Assembly (NCBI GenBank): GCA_018806915.1
Contig: JAGKQI010000100.1
Span: forward strand, 1,550,001 to 1,614,000
Direction: 5' to 3'
Length of the DNA: 64,000 nucleotides
Origin: Phytophthora colocasiae
Lineage: Eukaryota; Oomycota; Peronosporomycetes; Peronosporales; Peronosporaceae
Below the pieces are notes generated by a model. It was not told the DNA's origin and did no database searches. It worked only from the letters and a program-made list of their open reading frames with translations. Within the stretch, counting starts at the first letter, position 1. Every line of letters begins with the position of its first letter. Below, in pieces: positions 44,473-55,700 of this stretch. The position numbers were made by a program, and so were the translations under genes.

Positions 44473-46085
44473 CTTGCTGAGCGCTTGTTTGGTTGTTTGG
44501 TTCTGGTACTCGACTTGTTGTGTGGAAGGCAAATCGTGTTGTGTGGAATTACTGAAGCTGAAAAGGTGATACCAATTTCCCCATGTCGTTTGATAGCCTG
44601 AGCCTAGTACTTTTCTGTGAAAATGAATTCTAGCCCCACTCTACTCAATCAATCAATGCATTTCAGTAAAAGAAATTACCTGGCAAAGCACTAACATAAC
44701 GCAATCTGTCTGCTTCGATTGATGCGCGTTGCGTACTGCAGCTACTACACCCGTCGAGACTACTACTTTTGCGTAGTAGTCAATCGACGAAACAACAAGA
44801 AGGAGTGTTGGGGTTGGGGCCTTGGGGTGGACGGTGGGGTGGCTGTTGCGGTTTTGGTGGTTGGAGCTGGTAAAGAGTACCTGCCAGGTCTTTCATTTTA
44901 TGAAACGAAAGTTGATATTTACGTGCTACGTTAGTACTTCTCGTACATGTCATTGCCTTGCACACACATACTTACTTGTAATCTGCACTTGAAGTGCTCG
45001 ATTATTCCATGCTGTAGACCACCACAATTTGATAGAAACCACAAGCAAAACACTTTTACTTCAAGCAGAAGAATAAAACAGTTATGATAGACTCCAATCT
45101 ACTAGAAACTCAACGTTAAGGCACCGCCGCAGCCGAATCAATCGTGGAGATGAGAAAGTCTCCACCCTGGTTATAGATCTGGATATTGTCAAGCTAAATC
45201 GGTAATTTTTGACGGAAATTGACAATATTAATACAGTCGAGGATATGTAAATGCACTGGAACGCAAAACGAAGCATAGCTGCCTGACTTGGTTCATTATT
45301 TGAACTAAAACTCAATCCGAACTCGATAGTGACCGATCTTCAATGGGGTACTTGCATTCGGAGAAGTACGTAGAAGCTCATACCTCCTTACCAGCCCCAG
45401 CCTCCCCAAGTTGGGGACCCCAACCACCGAGACTGCAGCAACCACCTCAGCCCATTCCACAAAAGTTTATCCCCAGAATTGTTCCTTCTTGTTGTCACCA
45501 TAATTTTTCACAGGAACCTCCTCAATGTAGAAGCCGTACGTAACGCAGGGTTGGTCAGCAGCAGCAACGTTCGCGACAGCAAGCGGTAGTGACGACAGTG
45601 AGAGCGAACGATCTACAACGATTCGGTTGTGAGCCCCTGAAAGAACGAAAAACCATCATGGTCTTGACAGTTATTGAAAGAAAGGTAGTACCAAAGTTGG
45701 TCGAGCTACTTGAATCAAATTGCGTTGTGGCCTCCTGAGTTGTTGACTATCACTTTACCAGAAAATAATATTCACCGTCTAATTCATTGGAAAGACGTAC
45801 ATATTTTCCAAATGATGGAGTAGCTTGATGATCTGGAGTATATCCGATCGTTGTTCGAGACTTTGTTTGCTGAAGAAAACAGGTCTAAGATCTTCTGATG
45901 AGGACGCGTCTGTGTTCGCGCTGAAGAAAGCAGCTACTACTGTAGTTTAGAGGAGAGGATGAGGATCTAATCTGAAGCTTATAAAATTTAGAAGCGAAAA
46001 GTAAACGATCAATTGTTTTGTTTTATCCCTCGCGAGAGTAAAGTTGATACTGCTAAAAACTCCTTCACAAGGCATACTTGCCCAC

Positions 46086-46409
46086 TTAGCAGTAGTAGAG
46101 GCCGCCGTAAGCCATGCCTAGACCACAACCACCGCCGTACAAACCAGCACCATAGCGATTCCAGTAACCCATCGGATAGGCCCAACCAGGAACACCACCG
46201 CACATGAATCCGAAGCGGTAGGGACCGAAGCCACCCCAACCACCCCAACCACCCCAGCCTCCGAGGCCCCAACCACCAGCGCCCCAGCCTCCGACACCCC
46301 AACCGAGCTGCTCCTTCTTGCTTTTTTCATTGTCGTCCTTGTTCACGGCAACTTCCTTCGGGTCGGTAACATTAGCATCGGTAGGCGGGTCGATCTTCTC
46401 GGCGGTTCC
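46086..46409 (-). pseudogene. Secreted Gly/Trp-rich protein, copy 12 (5' part missing)
   Basis: Only residues from Gly-48 to the end remain, because the right junction of the inverted block lies at 46409. The frame happens to be open into the neighbouring + unit read on its - strand (to 46670), so a chimeric 194-codon frame exists without a signal peptide. One substitution (Asn-76 to Lys) is seen. Confidence 0.87.
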
Positions 46410-46915
46410 AAGTAAGTATGTGTGTGCAAGGCAATGACATGTACGAGAAGTACTAACGTAGCACGTAAATATCAACTTTCGTTTCATAAAATGAAAGACC
46501 TGGCAGGTACTCTTTACCAGCTCCAACCACCAAAACCGCAACAGCCACCCCACCGTCCACCCCAAGGCCCCCAACCCCAACACTCCTTCTTGTTGTTTCC
46601 GTCGATTGACTACTACGCAAAAGTAGTAGTCTCGACGGGTGTAGTAGCTGCAGTACGCAACGCGCATCAATCGAAGCAGACAGATTGCGTTATGTTAGTG
46701 CTTTGCCAGGTAATTTCTTTTACTGAAATGCATTGATTGATTGAGTAGAGTGGGGCTAGAATTCATTTTCACAGAAAAGTACTAGGCTCAGGCTATCAAA
46801 CGACATGGGGAAATTGGTATCACCTTTCAGCTTCAGTAATTCCACACAACACGATTTGCCTTCCACACAACAAGTCGAGTACCAGAACCAAACAACCAAA
46901 CAAGCGCTCAGCAAG

Positions 46916-47458
46916 ATGAAGATCAGCACGTTTCTCGTCGCCACGATGGCCATCCTCGGTGCCGTCTCCGCTGCCAGCCAACCTCTCGTCAAGACTCCGG
47001 CCGACGCACTGGAGAAGATTCAAGCGACTGCATTGCCCGATGGCGTCACACTCACGGGAACCGCCGAGAAGATCGACCCGCCTACCGATGCTAATGTTAC
47101 CGACCCGAAGGAAGTTGCCGTGAACAAGGACGACAATGAAAATAGCAAGAAGGAGCAGCTCGGTTGGGGTGTCGGAGGCTGGGGCGCTGGTGGTTGGGGC
47201 CTCGGAGGCTGGGGTGGTTGGGGTGGTTGGGGTGGCTTCGGTCCCTACCGCTTCAGATTCATGTGCGGTGGTGTTCCTGGTTGGGCCTATCCGATGGAGT
47301 TACTGGAATCGCTATGGTGCTGGTTTGTACGGCGGTGGTTGTGGTCTAGGCATGGCTTACGGCGGCCTCTACTACTGCTAAGTGGGCAAGTATGCCTTGT
47401 GAAGGAGTTTTTAGCAGTATCAACTTTACTCTCGCGAGGGATAAAACAAAACAATTGA
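46916..47458 (+). pseudogene. Secreted Gly/Trp-rich protein, copy 13 (frameshifted tail)
   Basis: It has the same extra A (47298) as copy 4, giving a foreign C-terminal tail to 47458. It also has Gly-114 to Arg. This unit carries several private one-base indels in its flanks. Confidence 0.82.
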
Positions 47459-48594
47459 TCGTTTACTTTTCGCTTCTAAATTTTATAAGCTTCAGATTAG
47501 ATCCTCATCCTCTCCTCTAAACTACAGTAGTAGCTGCTTTCTTCAGCGCGAACACAGACGCGTCCTCATCAGAAGATCTTAGACCTGTTTTCTTCAGCAA
47601 ACAAAGTCTCGAACAACGATCGGATATACTCCAGATCATCAAGCTACTCCATCATTTGGAAAATATGTACGTCTTTCCAATGAATTAGACGGTGAATATT
47701 ATTTTCTGGTAAAGTGATAGTCAACAACTCAGGAGGCCACAACGCAATTTGATTCAAGTAAGCTCGACCAACTTTGGTACTACCTTTCTTTCAATAACTG
47801 TCAAGACCATGATGGTTTTCGTTCTTTCAGGGGCTCACAAACCGAATCGTTGTAGATCGTTCGCTCTCACTGTCGTCACTACCGCTTGCTGTCGCGAACG
47901 TTGCTGCTGCTGACCAACCCTGCGTTACGTACGGCTTCTACATTGAGGAGGTTCCTGTGAAAATTATGGTGACAAACAAGAAGGAACAATTCTGGGGATA
48001 AACTTTTGCGGAATGGGCTGAGGTGGTTGCTGCAGTCTCGGTGGTTGGGGTCCCCAACTTGGGGAGGCTGGGGCTGGTAAGGAGGTATGAGCTTCTACGT
48101 ACTTCTCCGAATGCAAGTACCCCATTGAAGATCGGTCACTATCGAGTTCGGATTGAGTTTTAGTTCAAATAATGAACCAAGTCAGGCAGCTATGCTTCGT
48201 TTTGCGTTCCAGTGCATTTATATATCCTCGACTGTATTAATATTGTCAATTTCCGTCAAAAATTACCGATTTAGCTTGACAATATCCAGATCTATAACCA
48301 GGGTGGAGACTTTCTCATCTCCACGATTGATTCGGCTGCGGCGGTGCCTTAACGTTGAGTTTCTAGTAAATTGGAGTCTATCATAACTGTTTTATTCTTC
48401 TGCTTGAAGTAAAAGTGTTTTGCTTGTGGTTTCTATCAAATTGTGGTGGTCTACAGCATGGAATAATCGAGCACTTCAAGTGCAGATTACAAGTAAGTAT
48501 GTGTGTGCAAGGCAATGACATGTACGAGAAGTACTAACGTAGCACGTAAATATCAACTTTCGTTTCATAAAATGAAAGACCTGGCAGGTACTCT

Positions 48595-48735
48595 TTACCA
48601 GCTCCAACCACCAAAACCGCAACAGCCACCCCACCGTCCACCCCAAGGCCCCCAACCCCAACACTCCTTCTTGTTGTTTCCGTCGATTGACTACTACGCA
48701 AAAGTAGTAGTCTCGACGGGTGTAGTAGCTGCAGT
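48595..48735 (-). pseudogene. Relic Gly/Trp/Cys module 3, minus strand (example from unit 14)
   Basis: On the - strand one frame reads NNKKECWGWGPWGGRWGG, then CCGFGGWSW and a TAA at 48595-48597. This clearly resembles the SKKEQLGWG Gly/Trp domain of the main gene. Upstream, a one-base shift away, is 'VAYCSYYTRRDYYFCVVV'. In unit 11 a missing G joins the two parts in one frame, although that unit has another indel further on. It is present in every unit, divergent from the main gene, and is probably a decayed third relative. Confidence 0.5.
48680..48719. other. Hairpin in repeat unit (example from unit 14)
   Basis: Arms CCGTCGA...CTACTAC and GTAGTAG...TCGACGG form two stacked 7-bp stems with a small internal loop and a GCAAAA cap. 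It occurs in the units generally, inside relic module 3. Confidence 0.6.
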
Positions 48736-48997
48736 ACGCAACGCGCATCAATCGAAGCAGACAGATTGCGTTATGTTAGTGCTTTGCCAGGTAATTTCTT
48801 TTACTGAAATGCATTGATTGATTGAGTAGAGTGGGGCTAGAATTCATTTTCACAGAAAAGTACTAGGCTCAGGCTATCAAACGACATGGGGAAATTGGTA
48901 TCACCTTTTCAGCTTCAGTAATTCCACACAACACGATTTGCCTTCCACACAACAAGTCGAGTACCAGAACCAAACAACCAAACAAGCGCTCAGCAAG

Positions 48998-49462
48998 ATG
49001 AAGATCAGCACGTTTCTCGTCGCCACGATGGCCATCCTCGGTGCCGTCTCCGCTGCCAGCCAACCTCTCGTCAAGACTCCGGCCGACGCACTGGAGAAGA
49101 TTCAAGCGACTGCATTGCCCGATGGCGTCACACTCACGGGAACCGCCGAGAAGATCGACCCGCCTACCGATGCTAATGTTACCGACCCGAAGGAAGTTGC
49201 CGTGAACAAGGACGACAATGAAAATAGCAAGAAGGAGCAGCTCGGTTGGGGTGTCGGAGGCTGGGGCGCTGGTGGTTGGGGCCTCGGAGGCTGGGGTGGT
49301 TGGGGTGGTTGGGGTGGCTTCGGTCCCTACCGCTTCGGATTCATGTGCGGTGGTGTTCCTGGTTGGGCCTATCCGATGGGTTACTGGAATCGCTATGGTG
49401 CTGGTTTGTACGGCGGTGGTTGTGGTCTAGGCATGGCTTACGGCGGCCTCTACTACTGCTAA
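48998..49462 (+). CDS. Secreted Gly/Trp-rich protein, copy 14 (intact)
   Basis: The product is identical to copy 3, in a full-length unit that I used as the reference for positions of relic modules and hairpins. Confidence 0.87.
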   Translation: MKISTFLVATMAILGAVSAASQPLVKTPADALEKIQATALPDGVTLTGTAEKIDPPTDANVTDPKEVAVNKDDNENSKKEQLGWGVGGWGAGGWGLGGWGGWGGWGGFGPYRFGFMCGGVPGWAYPMGYWNRYGAGLYGGGCGLGMAYGGLYYC

Positions 49463-49890
49463 GTGGGCAAGTATGCCTTGTGAAGGAGTTTTTAGCAGTA
49501 TCAACTTTACTCTCGCGAGGGATAAAACAAAACAATTGATCGTTTACTTTTCGCTTCTAAATTTTATAAGCTTCAGATTAGATCCTCATCCTCTCCTCTA
49601 AACTACAGTAGTAGCTGCTTTCTTCAGCGCGAACACAGACGCGTCCTCATCAGGAAGATCTTAGACCTGTTTTTCTTCAGCAAACAAAGTCTCGAACAAC
49701 GATCGGATATACTCCAGATCATCAAGCTACTCCATCATTTGGAAAATATGTACGTCTTTCCAATGAATTAGACGGTGAATATTATTTTCTGGTAAAGTGA
49801 TAGTCAACAACTCAGGAGGCCACAACGCAATTTGATTCAAGTAGCTCGACCAACTTTGGTACTACCTTTCTTTCAATAACTGTCAAGACC

Positions 49891-50162
49891 ATGATGGTTT
49901 TTCGTTCTTTCAGGGGCTCACAACCGAATCGTTGTAGATCGTTCGCTCTCACTGTCGTCACTACCGCTTGCTGTCGCGAACGTTGCTGCTGCTGACCAAC
50001 CCTGCGTTACGTACGGCTTCTACATTGAGGAGGTTCCTGTGAAAAATTATGGTGACAACAAGAAGGAACAATTCTGGGGATAAACTTTTGCGGAATGGGC
50101 TGAGGTGGTTGCTGCAGTCTCGGTGGTTGGGGTCCCCAACTTGGGGAGGCTGGGGCTGGTAA
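49891..50162 (+). pseudogene. Relic secreted paralogue (module 2), example from unit 14
   Basis: As at 34167 but with four Gs near 49914, so the ATG at 49891 leads to a short frame. The signal-like stretch and 'DQPCVTYGFYIEE' are in another frame. The module ends in SPTWGGWGW and TAA (50160-50162). Confidence 0.45.
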
Positions 50163-50321
50163 GGAGGTATGAGCTTCTACGTACTTCTCCGAATGCAAGT
50201 ACCCCATTGAAGATCGGTCACTATCGAGTTCGGATTGAGTTTTAGTTCAAATAATGAACCAAGTCAGGCAGCTATGCTTCGTTTTGCGTTCCAGTGCATT
50301 TATATATCCTCGACTGTATTA

Positions 50322-50406
50322 ATATTGTCAATTTCCGTCAAAAATTACCGATTTAGCTTGACAATATCCAGATCTATAACCAGGGTGGAGACTTTCTCAT
50401 CTCCAC
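50322..50406. other. Two hairpins next to the insertion hot spot (example from unit 14)
   Basis: ATATTGTCAA at 50322-50331 pairs with TTGACAATAT at 50358-50367. GTGGAGA at 50385-50391 pairs with TCTCCAC at 50400-50406. Both the gypsy and copia junctions elsewhere in the array fall just upstream of this position in the unit. Confidence 0.6.
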
Positions 50407-51079
50407 GATTGATTCGGCTGCGGCGGTGCCTTAACGTTGAGTTTCTAGTAAATTGGAGTCTATCATAACTGTTTTATTCTTCTGCTTGAAGTAAAAGTGT
50501 TTTGCTTGTGGTTTCTATCAAATTGTGGTGGTCTACAGCATGGAATAATCGAGCACTTCAAGTGCAGATTACAAGTAAGTATGTGTGTGCAAGGCAATGA
50601 CATGTACGAGAAGTACTAACGTAGCACGTAAATATCAACTTTCGTTTCATAAAATGAAAGACCTGGCAGGTACTCTTTACCAGCTCCAACCACCAAAACC
50701 GCAACAGCCACCCCACCGTCCACCCCAAGGCCCCCAACCCCAACACTCCTTCTTGTTGTTTCCGTCGATTGACTACTACGCAAAAGTAGTAGTCTCGACG
50801 GGTGTAGTAGCTGCAGTACGCAACGCGCATCAATCGAAGCAGACAGATTGCGTTATGTTAGTGCTTTGCCAGGTAATTTCTTTTACTGAAATGCATTGAT
50901 TGATTGAGTAGAGTGGGGCTAGAATTCATTTTCACAGAAAAGTACTAGGCTCAGGCTATCAAACGACATGGGGAAATTGGTATCACCTTTTCAGCTTCAG
51001 TAATTCCACACAACACGATTTGCCTTCCACACAACAAGTCGAGTACCAGAACCAAACAACCAAACAAGCGCTCAGCAAG

Positions 51080-51544
51080 ATGAAGATCAGCACGTTTCTC
51101 GTCGCCACGATGGCCATCCTCGGTGCCGTCTCCGCTGCCAGCCAACCTCTCGTCAAGACTCCGGCCGACGCACTGGAGAAGATTCAAGCGACTGCATTGC
51201 CCGATGGCGTCACACTCACGGGAACCGCCGAGAAGATCGACCCGCCTACCGATGCTAATGTTACCGACCTGAAGGAAGTTGCCGTGAACAAGGACGACAA
51301 TGAAAATAGCAAGAAGGAGCAGCTCGGTTGGGGTGTCGGAGGCTGGGGCGCTGGTGGTTGGGGCCTCGGAGGCTGGGGTGGTTGGGGTGGTTGGGGTGGC
51401 TTCGGTCCCTACCGCTTCGGATTCATGTGCGGTGGTGTTCCTGGTTGGGCCTATCCGATGGGTTACTGGAATCGCTATGGTGCTGGTTTGTACGGCGGTG
51501 GTTGTGGTCTAGGCATGGCTTACGGCGGCCTCTACTACTGCTAA
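51080..51544 (+). CDS. Secreted Gly/Trp-rich protein, copy 15 (intact, Pro-64 to Leu)
   Basis: Full length. It differs from copy 3 by one residue, Pro-64 to Leu, in the hydrophilic region. Confidence 0.87.
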   Translation: MKISTFLVATMAILGAVSAASQPLVKTPADALEKIQATALPDGVTLTGTAEKIDPPTDANVTDLKEVAVNKDDNENSKKEQLGWGVGGWGAGGWGLGGWGGWGGWGGFGPYRFGFMCGGVPGWAYPMGYWNRYGAGLYGGGCGLGMAYGGLYYC

Positions 51545-53157
51545 GTGGGCAAGTATGCCTTGTGAAGGAGTTTTTAGCAGTATCAACTTTACTCTCGCGA
51601 GGGATAAAACAAAACAATTGATCGTTTACTTTTCGCTTCTAAATTTTATAAGCTTCAGATTAGATCCTCATCCTCTCCTCTAAACTACAGTAGTAGCTGC
51701 TTTCTTCAGCGCGAACACAGACGCGTCCTCATCAGAAGATCTTAGACCTGTTTTTCTTCAGCAAACAAAGTCTCGAACAACGATCGGATATACTCCAGAT
51801 CATCAAGCTACTCCATCATTTGGAAAATATGTACGTCTTTCCAATGAATTAGACGGTGAATATTATTTTCTGGTAAAGTGATAGTCAACAACTCAGGAGG
51901 CCACAACGCAATTTGATTCAAGTAGCTCGACCAACTTTGGTACTACCTTTCTTTCAATAACTGTCAAGACCATGATGGTTTTTCGTTCTTTCAGGGGCTC
52001 ACAACCGAATCGTTGTAGATCGTTCGCTCTCACTGTCGTCACTACCGCTTGCTGTCGCGAACGTTGCTGCTGCTGACCAACCCTGCGTTACGTACGGCTT
52101 CTACATTGAGGAGGTTCCTGTGAAAAATTATGGTGACAACAAGAAGGAACAATTCTGGGGATAAACTTTTGCGGAATGGGCTGAGGTGGTTGCTGCAGTC
52201 TCGGTGGTTGGGGTCCCCAACTTGAGGAGGCTGGGGCTGGTAAGGAGGTATGAGCTTCTACGTACTTCTCCGAATGCAAGTACCCCATTGAAGATCGGTC
52301 ACTATCGAGTTCGGATTGAGTTTTAGTTCAAATAATGAACCAAGTCAGGCAGCTATGCTTCGTTTTGCGTTCCAGTGCATTTACATATCCTCGACTGTAT
52401 TAATATTGTCAATTTCCGTCAAAAATTACCGATTTAGCTTGACAATATCCAGATCTATAACCAGGGTGGAGACTTTCTCATCTCCACGATTGATTCGGCT
52501 GCGGCGGTGCCTTAACGTTGAGTTTCTAGTAAATTGAGTCTATCATAACTGTTTTATTCTTCTGCTTGAAGTAAAAGTGTTTTGCTTGTGGTTTCTATCA
52601 AATTGTGGTGGTCTACAGCATGGAATAATCGAGCACTTCAAGTGCAGATTACAAGTAAGTATGTGTGTGCAAGGCAATGACATGTACGAGAAGTACTAAC
52701 GTAGCACGTAAATATCAACTTTCGTTTCATAAAATGAAAGACCTGGCAGGTACTCTTTACCAGCTCCAACCACCAAAACCGCAACAGCCACCCCACCGTC
52801 CACCCCAAGGCCCCAACCCCAACACTCCTTCTGTTGTTTCCGTCGATTGACTACTACGCAAAAGTAGTAGTCTCGACGGGTGTAGTAGCTGCAGTACGCA
52901 ACGCGCATCAATCGAAGCAGACAGATTGCGTTATGTTAGTGCTTTGCCAGGTAATTTCTTTTACTGAAATGCATTGATTGATTGAGTAGAGTGGGGCTAG
53001 AATTCATTTTCACAGAAAAGTACTAGGCTCAGGCTATCAAACGACATGGGGAAATTGGTATCACCTTTTCAGCTTCAGTAATTCCACACAACACGATTTG
53101 CCTTCCACACAACAAGTCGAGTACCAGAACCAAACAACCAAACAAGCGCTCAGCAAG

Positions 53158-53622
53158 ATGAAGATCAGCACGTTTCTCGTCGCCACGATGGCCATCCTCG
53201 GTGCCGTCTCCGCTGCCAGCCAACCTCTCGTCAAGACTCCGGCCGACGCACTGGAGAAGATTCAAGCGACTGCATTGCCCGATGGCGTCACACTCACGGG
53301 AACCGCCGAGAAGATCGACCCGCCTACCGATGCTAATGTTACCGACCCGAAGGAAGTTGCCGTGAACAAGGACGACAATGAAAATAGCAAGAAGGAGCAG
53401 CTCGGTTGGGGTGTCGGAGGCTGGGGCGCTGGTGGTTGGGGCCTCGGAGGCTGGGGTGGTTGGGGTGGTTGGGGTGGCTTCGGTCCCTACCGCTTCGGAT
53501 TCATGTGCGGTGGTGTTCCTGGTTGGGCCTATCCGATGGGTTACTGGAATCGCTATGGTGCTGGTTTGTACGGCGGTGGTTGTGGTCTAGGCATGGCTTA
53601 CGGCGGCCTCTACTACTGCTAA
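53158..53622 (+). CDS. Secreted Gly/Trp-rich protein, copy 16 (intact)
   Basis: The product is identical to copy 3. The unit flank has small private indels, for example one G fewer near 52536. Confidence 0.87.
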   Translation: MKISTFLVATMAILGAVSAASQPLVKTPADALEKIQATALPDGVTLTGTAEKIDPPTDANVTDPKEVAVNKDDNENSKKEQLGWGVGGWGAGGWGLGGWGGWGGWGGFGPYRFGFMCGGVPGWAYPMGYWNRYGAGLYGGGCGLGMAYGGLYYC

Positions 53623-55235
53623 GTGGGCAAGTATGCCTTGTGAAGGAGTTTTTAGCAGTATCAACTTTACTCTCGCGAGGGATAAAACAAAACAATTGAT
53701 CGTTTACTTTTCGCTTCTAAATTTTATAAGCTTCAGATTAGATCCTCATCCTCTCCTCTAAACTACAGTAGTAGCTGCTTTCTTCAGCGCGAACACAGAC
53801 GCGTCCTCATCAGAAGATCTTAGACCTGTTTTCTTCAGCAAACAAAGTCTCGAACAACGATCGGATATACTCCAGATCATCAAGCTACTCCATCATTTGG
53901 AAAATATGTACGTCTTTCCAATGAATTAGACGGTGAATATTATTTTCTGGTAAAGTGATAGTCAACAACTCAGGAGGCCACAACGCAATTTGATTCAAGT
54001 AGCTCGACCAACTTTGGTACTACCTTTCTTTCAATAACTGTCAAGACCATGATGGTTTTTCGTTCTTTCAGGGGCTCACAACCGAATCGTTGTAGATCGT
54101 TCGCTCTCACTGTCGTCACTACCGCTTGCTGTCGCGAACGTTGCTGCTGCTGACCAACCCTGCGTTACGTACGGCTTCTACATTGAGGAGGTTCCTGTGA
54201 AAAATTATGGTGACAACAAGAAGGAACAATTCTGGGGATAAACTTTTGCGGAATGGGCTGAGGTGGTTGCTGCAGTCTCGGTGGTTGGGGTCCCCAACTT
54301 GGGGAGGCTGGGGCTGGTAAGGAGGTATGAGCTTCTACGTACTTCTCCGAATGCAAGTACCCCATTGAAGATCGGTCACTATCGAGTTCGGATTGAGTTT
54401 TAGTTCAAATAATGAACCAAGTCAGGCAGCTATGCTTCGTTTTGCGTTCCAGTGCATTTACATATCCTCGACTGTATTAATATTGTCAATTTCCGTCAAA
54501 AATTACCGATTTAGCTTGACAATATCCAGATCTATAACCAGGGTGGAGACTTTCTCATCTCCACGATTGATTCGGCTGCGGCGGTGCCTTAACGTTGAGT
54601 TTCTAGTAGATTGGAGTCTATCATAACTGTTTTATTCTTCTGCTTGAAGTAAAAGTGTTTTGCTTGTGGTTTCTATCAAATTGTGGTGGTCTACAGCATG
54701 GAATAATCGAGCACTTCAAGTGCAGATTACAAGTAAGTATGTGTGTGCAAGGCAATGACATGTACGAGAAGTACTAACGTAGCACGTAAATATCAACTTT
54801 CGTTTCATAAAATGAAAGACCTGGCAGGTACTCTTTACCAGCTCCAACCACCAAAACCGCAACAGCCACCCCACCGTCCACCCCAAGGCCCCAACCCCAA
54901 CACTCCTTCTTGTTGTTTCTGTCGATTGACTACTACGCAAAAGTAGTAGTCTCGACGGGTGTAGTAGCTGCAGTACGCAACGCGCATCAATCGAAGCAGA
55001 CAGATTGCGTTATGTTAGTGCTTTGCCAGGTAATTTCTTTACTGAAATGCATTGATTGATTGAGTAGAGTGGGGCTAGAATTCATTTTCACAGAAAAGTA
55101 CTAGGCTCAGGCTATCAAACGACATGGGGAAATTGGTATCACCTTTTCAGCTTCAGTAATTCCACACAACACGATTTGCCTTCCACACAACAAGTCGAGT
55201 ACCAGAACCAAACAACCAAACAAGCGCTCAGCAAG

Positions 55236-55700
55236 ATGAAGATCAGCACGTTTCTCGTCGCCACGATGGCCATCCTCGGTGCCGTCTCCGCTGCCAGCCA
55301 ACCTCTCGTCAAGACTCCGGCCGACGCACTGGAGAAGATTCAAGCGACTGCATTGCCCGATGGCGTCACACTCACGGGAACCGCCGAGAAGATCGACCCG
55401 CCTACCGATGCTAATGTTACCGACCCGAAGGAAGTTGCCGTGAACAAGGACGACAATGAAAATAGCAAGAAGGAGCAGCTCGGTTGGGGTGTCGGAGGCT
55501 GGGGCGCTGGTGGTTGGGGCCTCGGAGGCTGGGGTGGTTGGGGTGGTTGGGGTGGCTTCGGTCCCTACCGCTTCGGATTCATGTGCGGTGGTGTTCCTGG
55601 TTGGGCCTATCCGATGGGTTACTGGAATCGCTATGGTGCTGGTTTGTACGGCGGTGGTTGTGGTCTAGGCATGGCTTACGGCGGCCTCTACTACTGCTAA
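55236..55700 (+). CDS. Secreted Gly/Trp-rich protein, copy 17 (intact)
   Basis: The product is identical to copy 3. Confidence 0.87.
   Translation: MKISTFLVATMAILGAVSAASQPLVKTPADALEKIQATALPDGVTLTGTAEKIDPPTDANVTDPKEVAVNKDDNENSKKEQLGWGVGGWGAGGWGLGGWGGWGGWGGFGPYRFGFMCGGVPGWAYPMGYWNRYGAGLYGGGCGLGMAYGGLYYC

Larger units (their letters stand above)
40173..46409 (-). repeat. Inverted block of exactly three array units
   Basis: The 6237 bp equal three units (3 x 2079). On the left, + unit sequence ending CAGATTAC meets the complement of CACTCACG. On the right, the complement of GGAACCGCC meets AAGTAAGT, which normally follows CAGATTAC. The two block ends are neighbouring bases in a normal unit, and the two outside flanks are neighbouring bases at a different place in the unit. 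Between the genes the block has ordinary unit sequence. Confidence 0.93.

Noticed and set aside
40173..46409. Simple paracentric inversion of array units
   Set aside because: The block's ends and the outside flanks belong to different unit positions, which a single two-break inversion cannot produce.
48503..48817. 104-codon Pro/Gln-rich + frame, repeated in most units
   Set aside because: It is the antisense shadow of the Gly/Trp-rich relic module 3. Its Pro-rich composition follows from complementing Gly codons, and its frame breaks in several units.
48869..49105. 78-codon - frame opposite the signal peptide
   Set aside because: Antisense shadow, conserved only because the unit is conserved.
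49246..49539. Second + frame (Leu/Trp/Arg-rich) across the Gly/Trp-rich gene
   Set aside because: Out-of-frame reading of the GGW repeats with no independent start context.
50007..50207. 66-codon Pro-rich - frame, repeated in most units
   Set aside because: Antisense of relic module 2, same argument.
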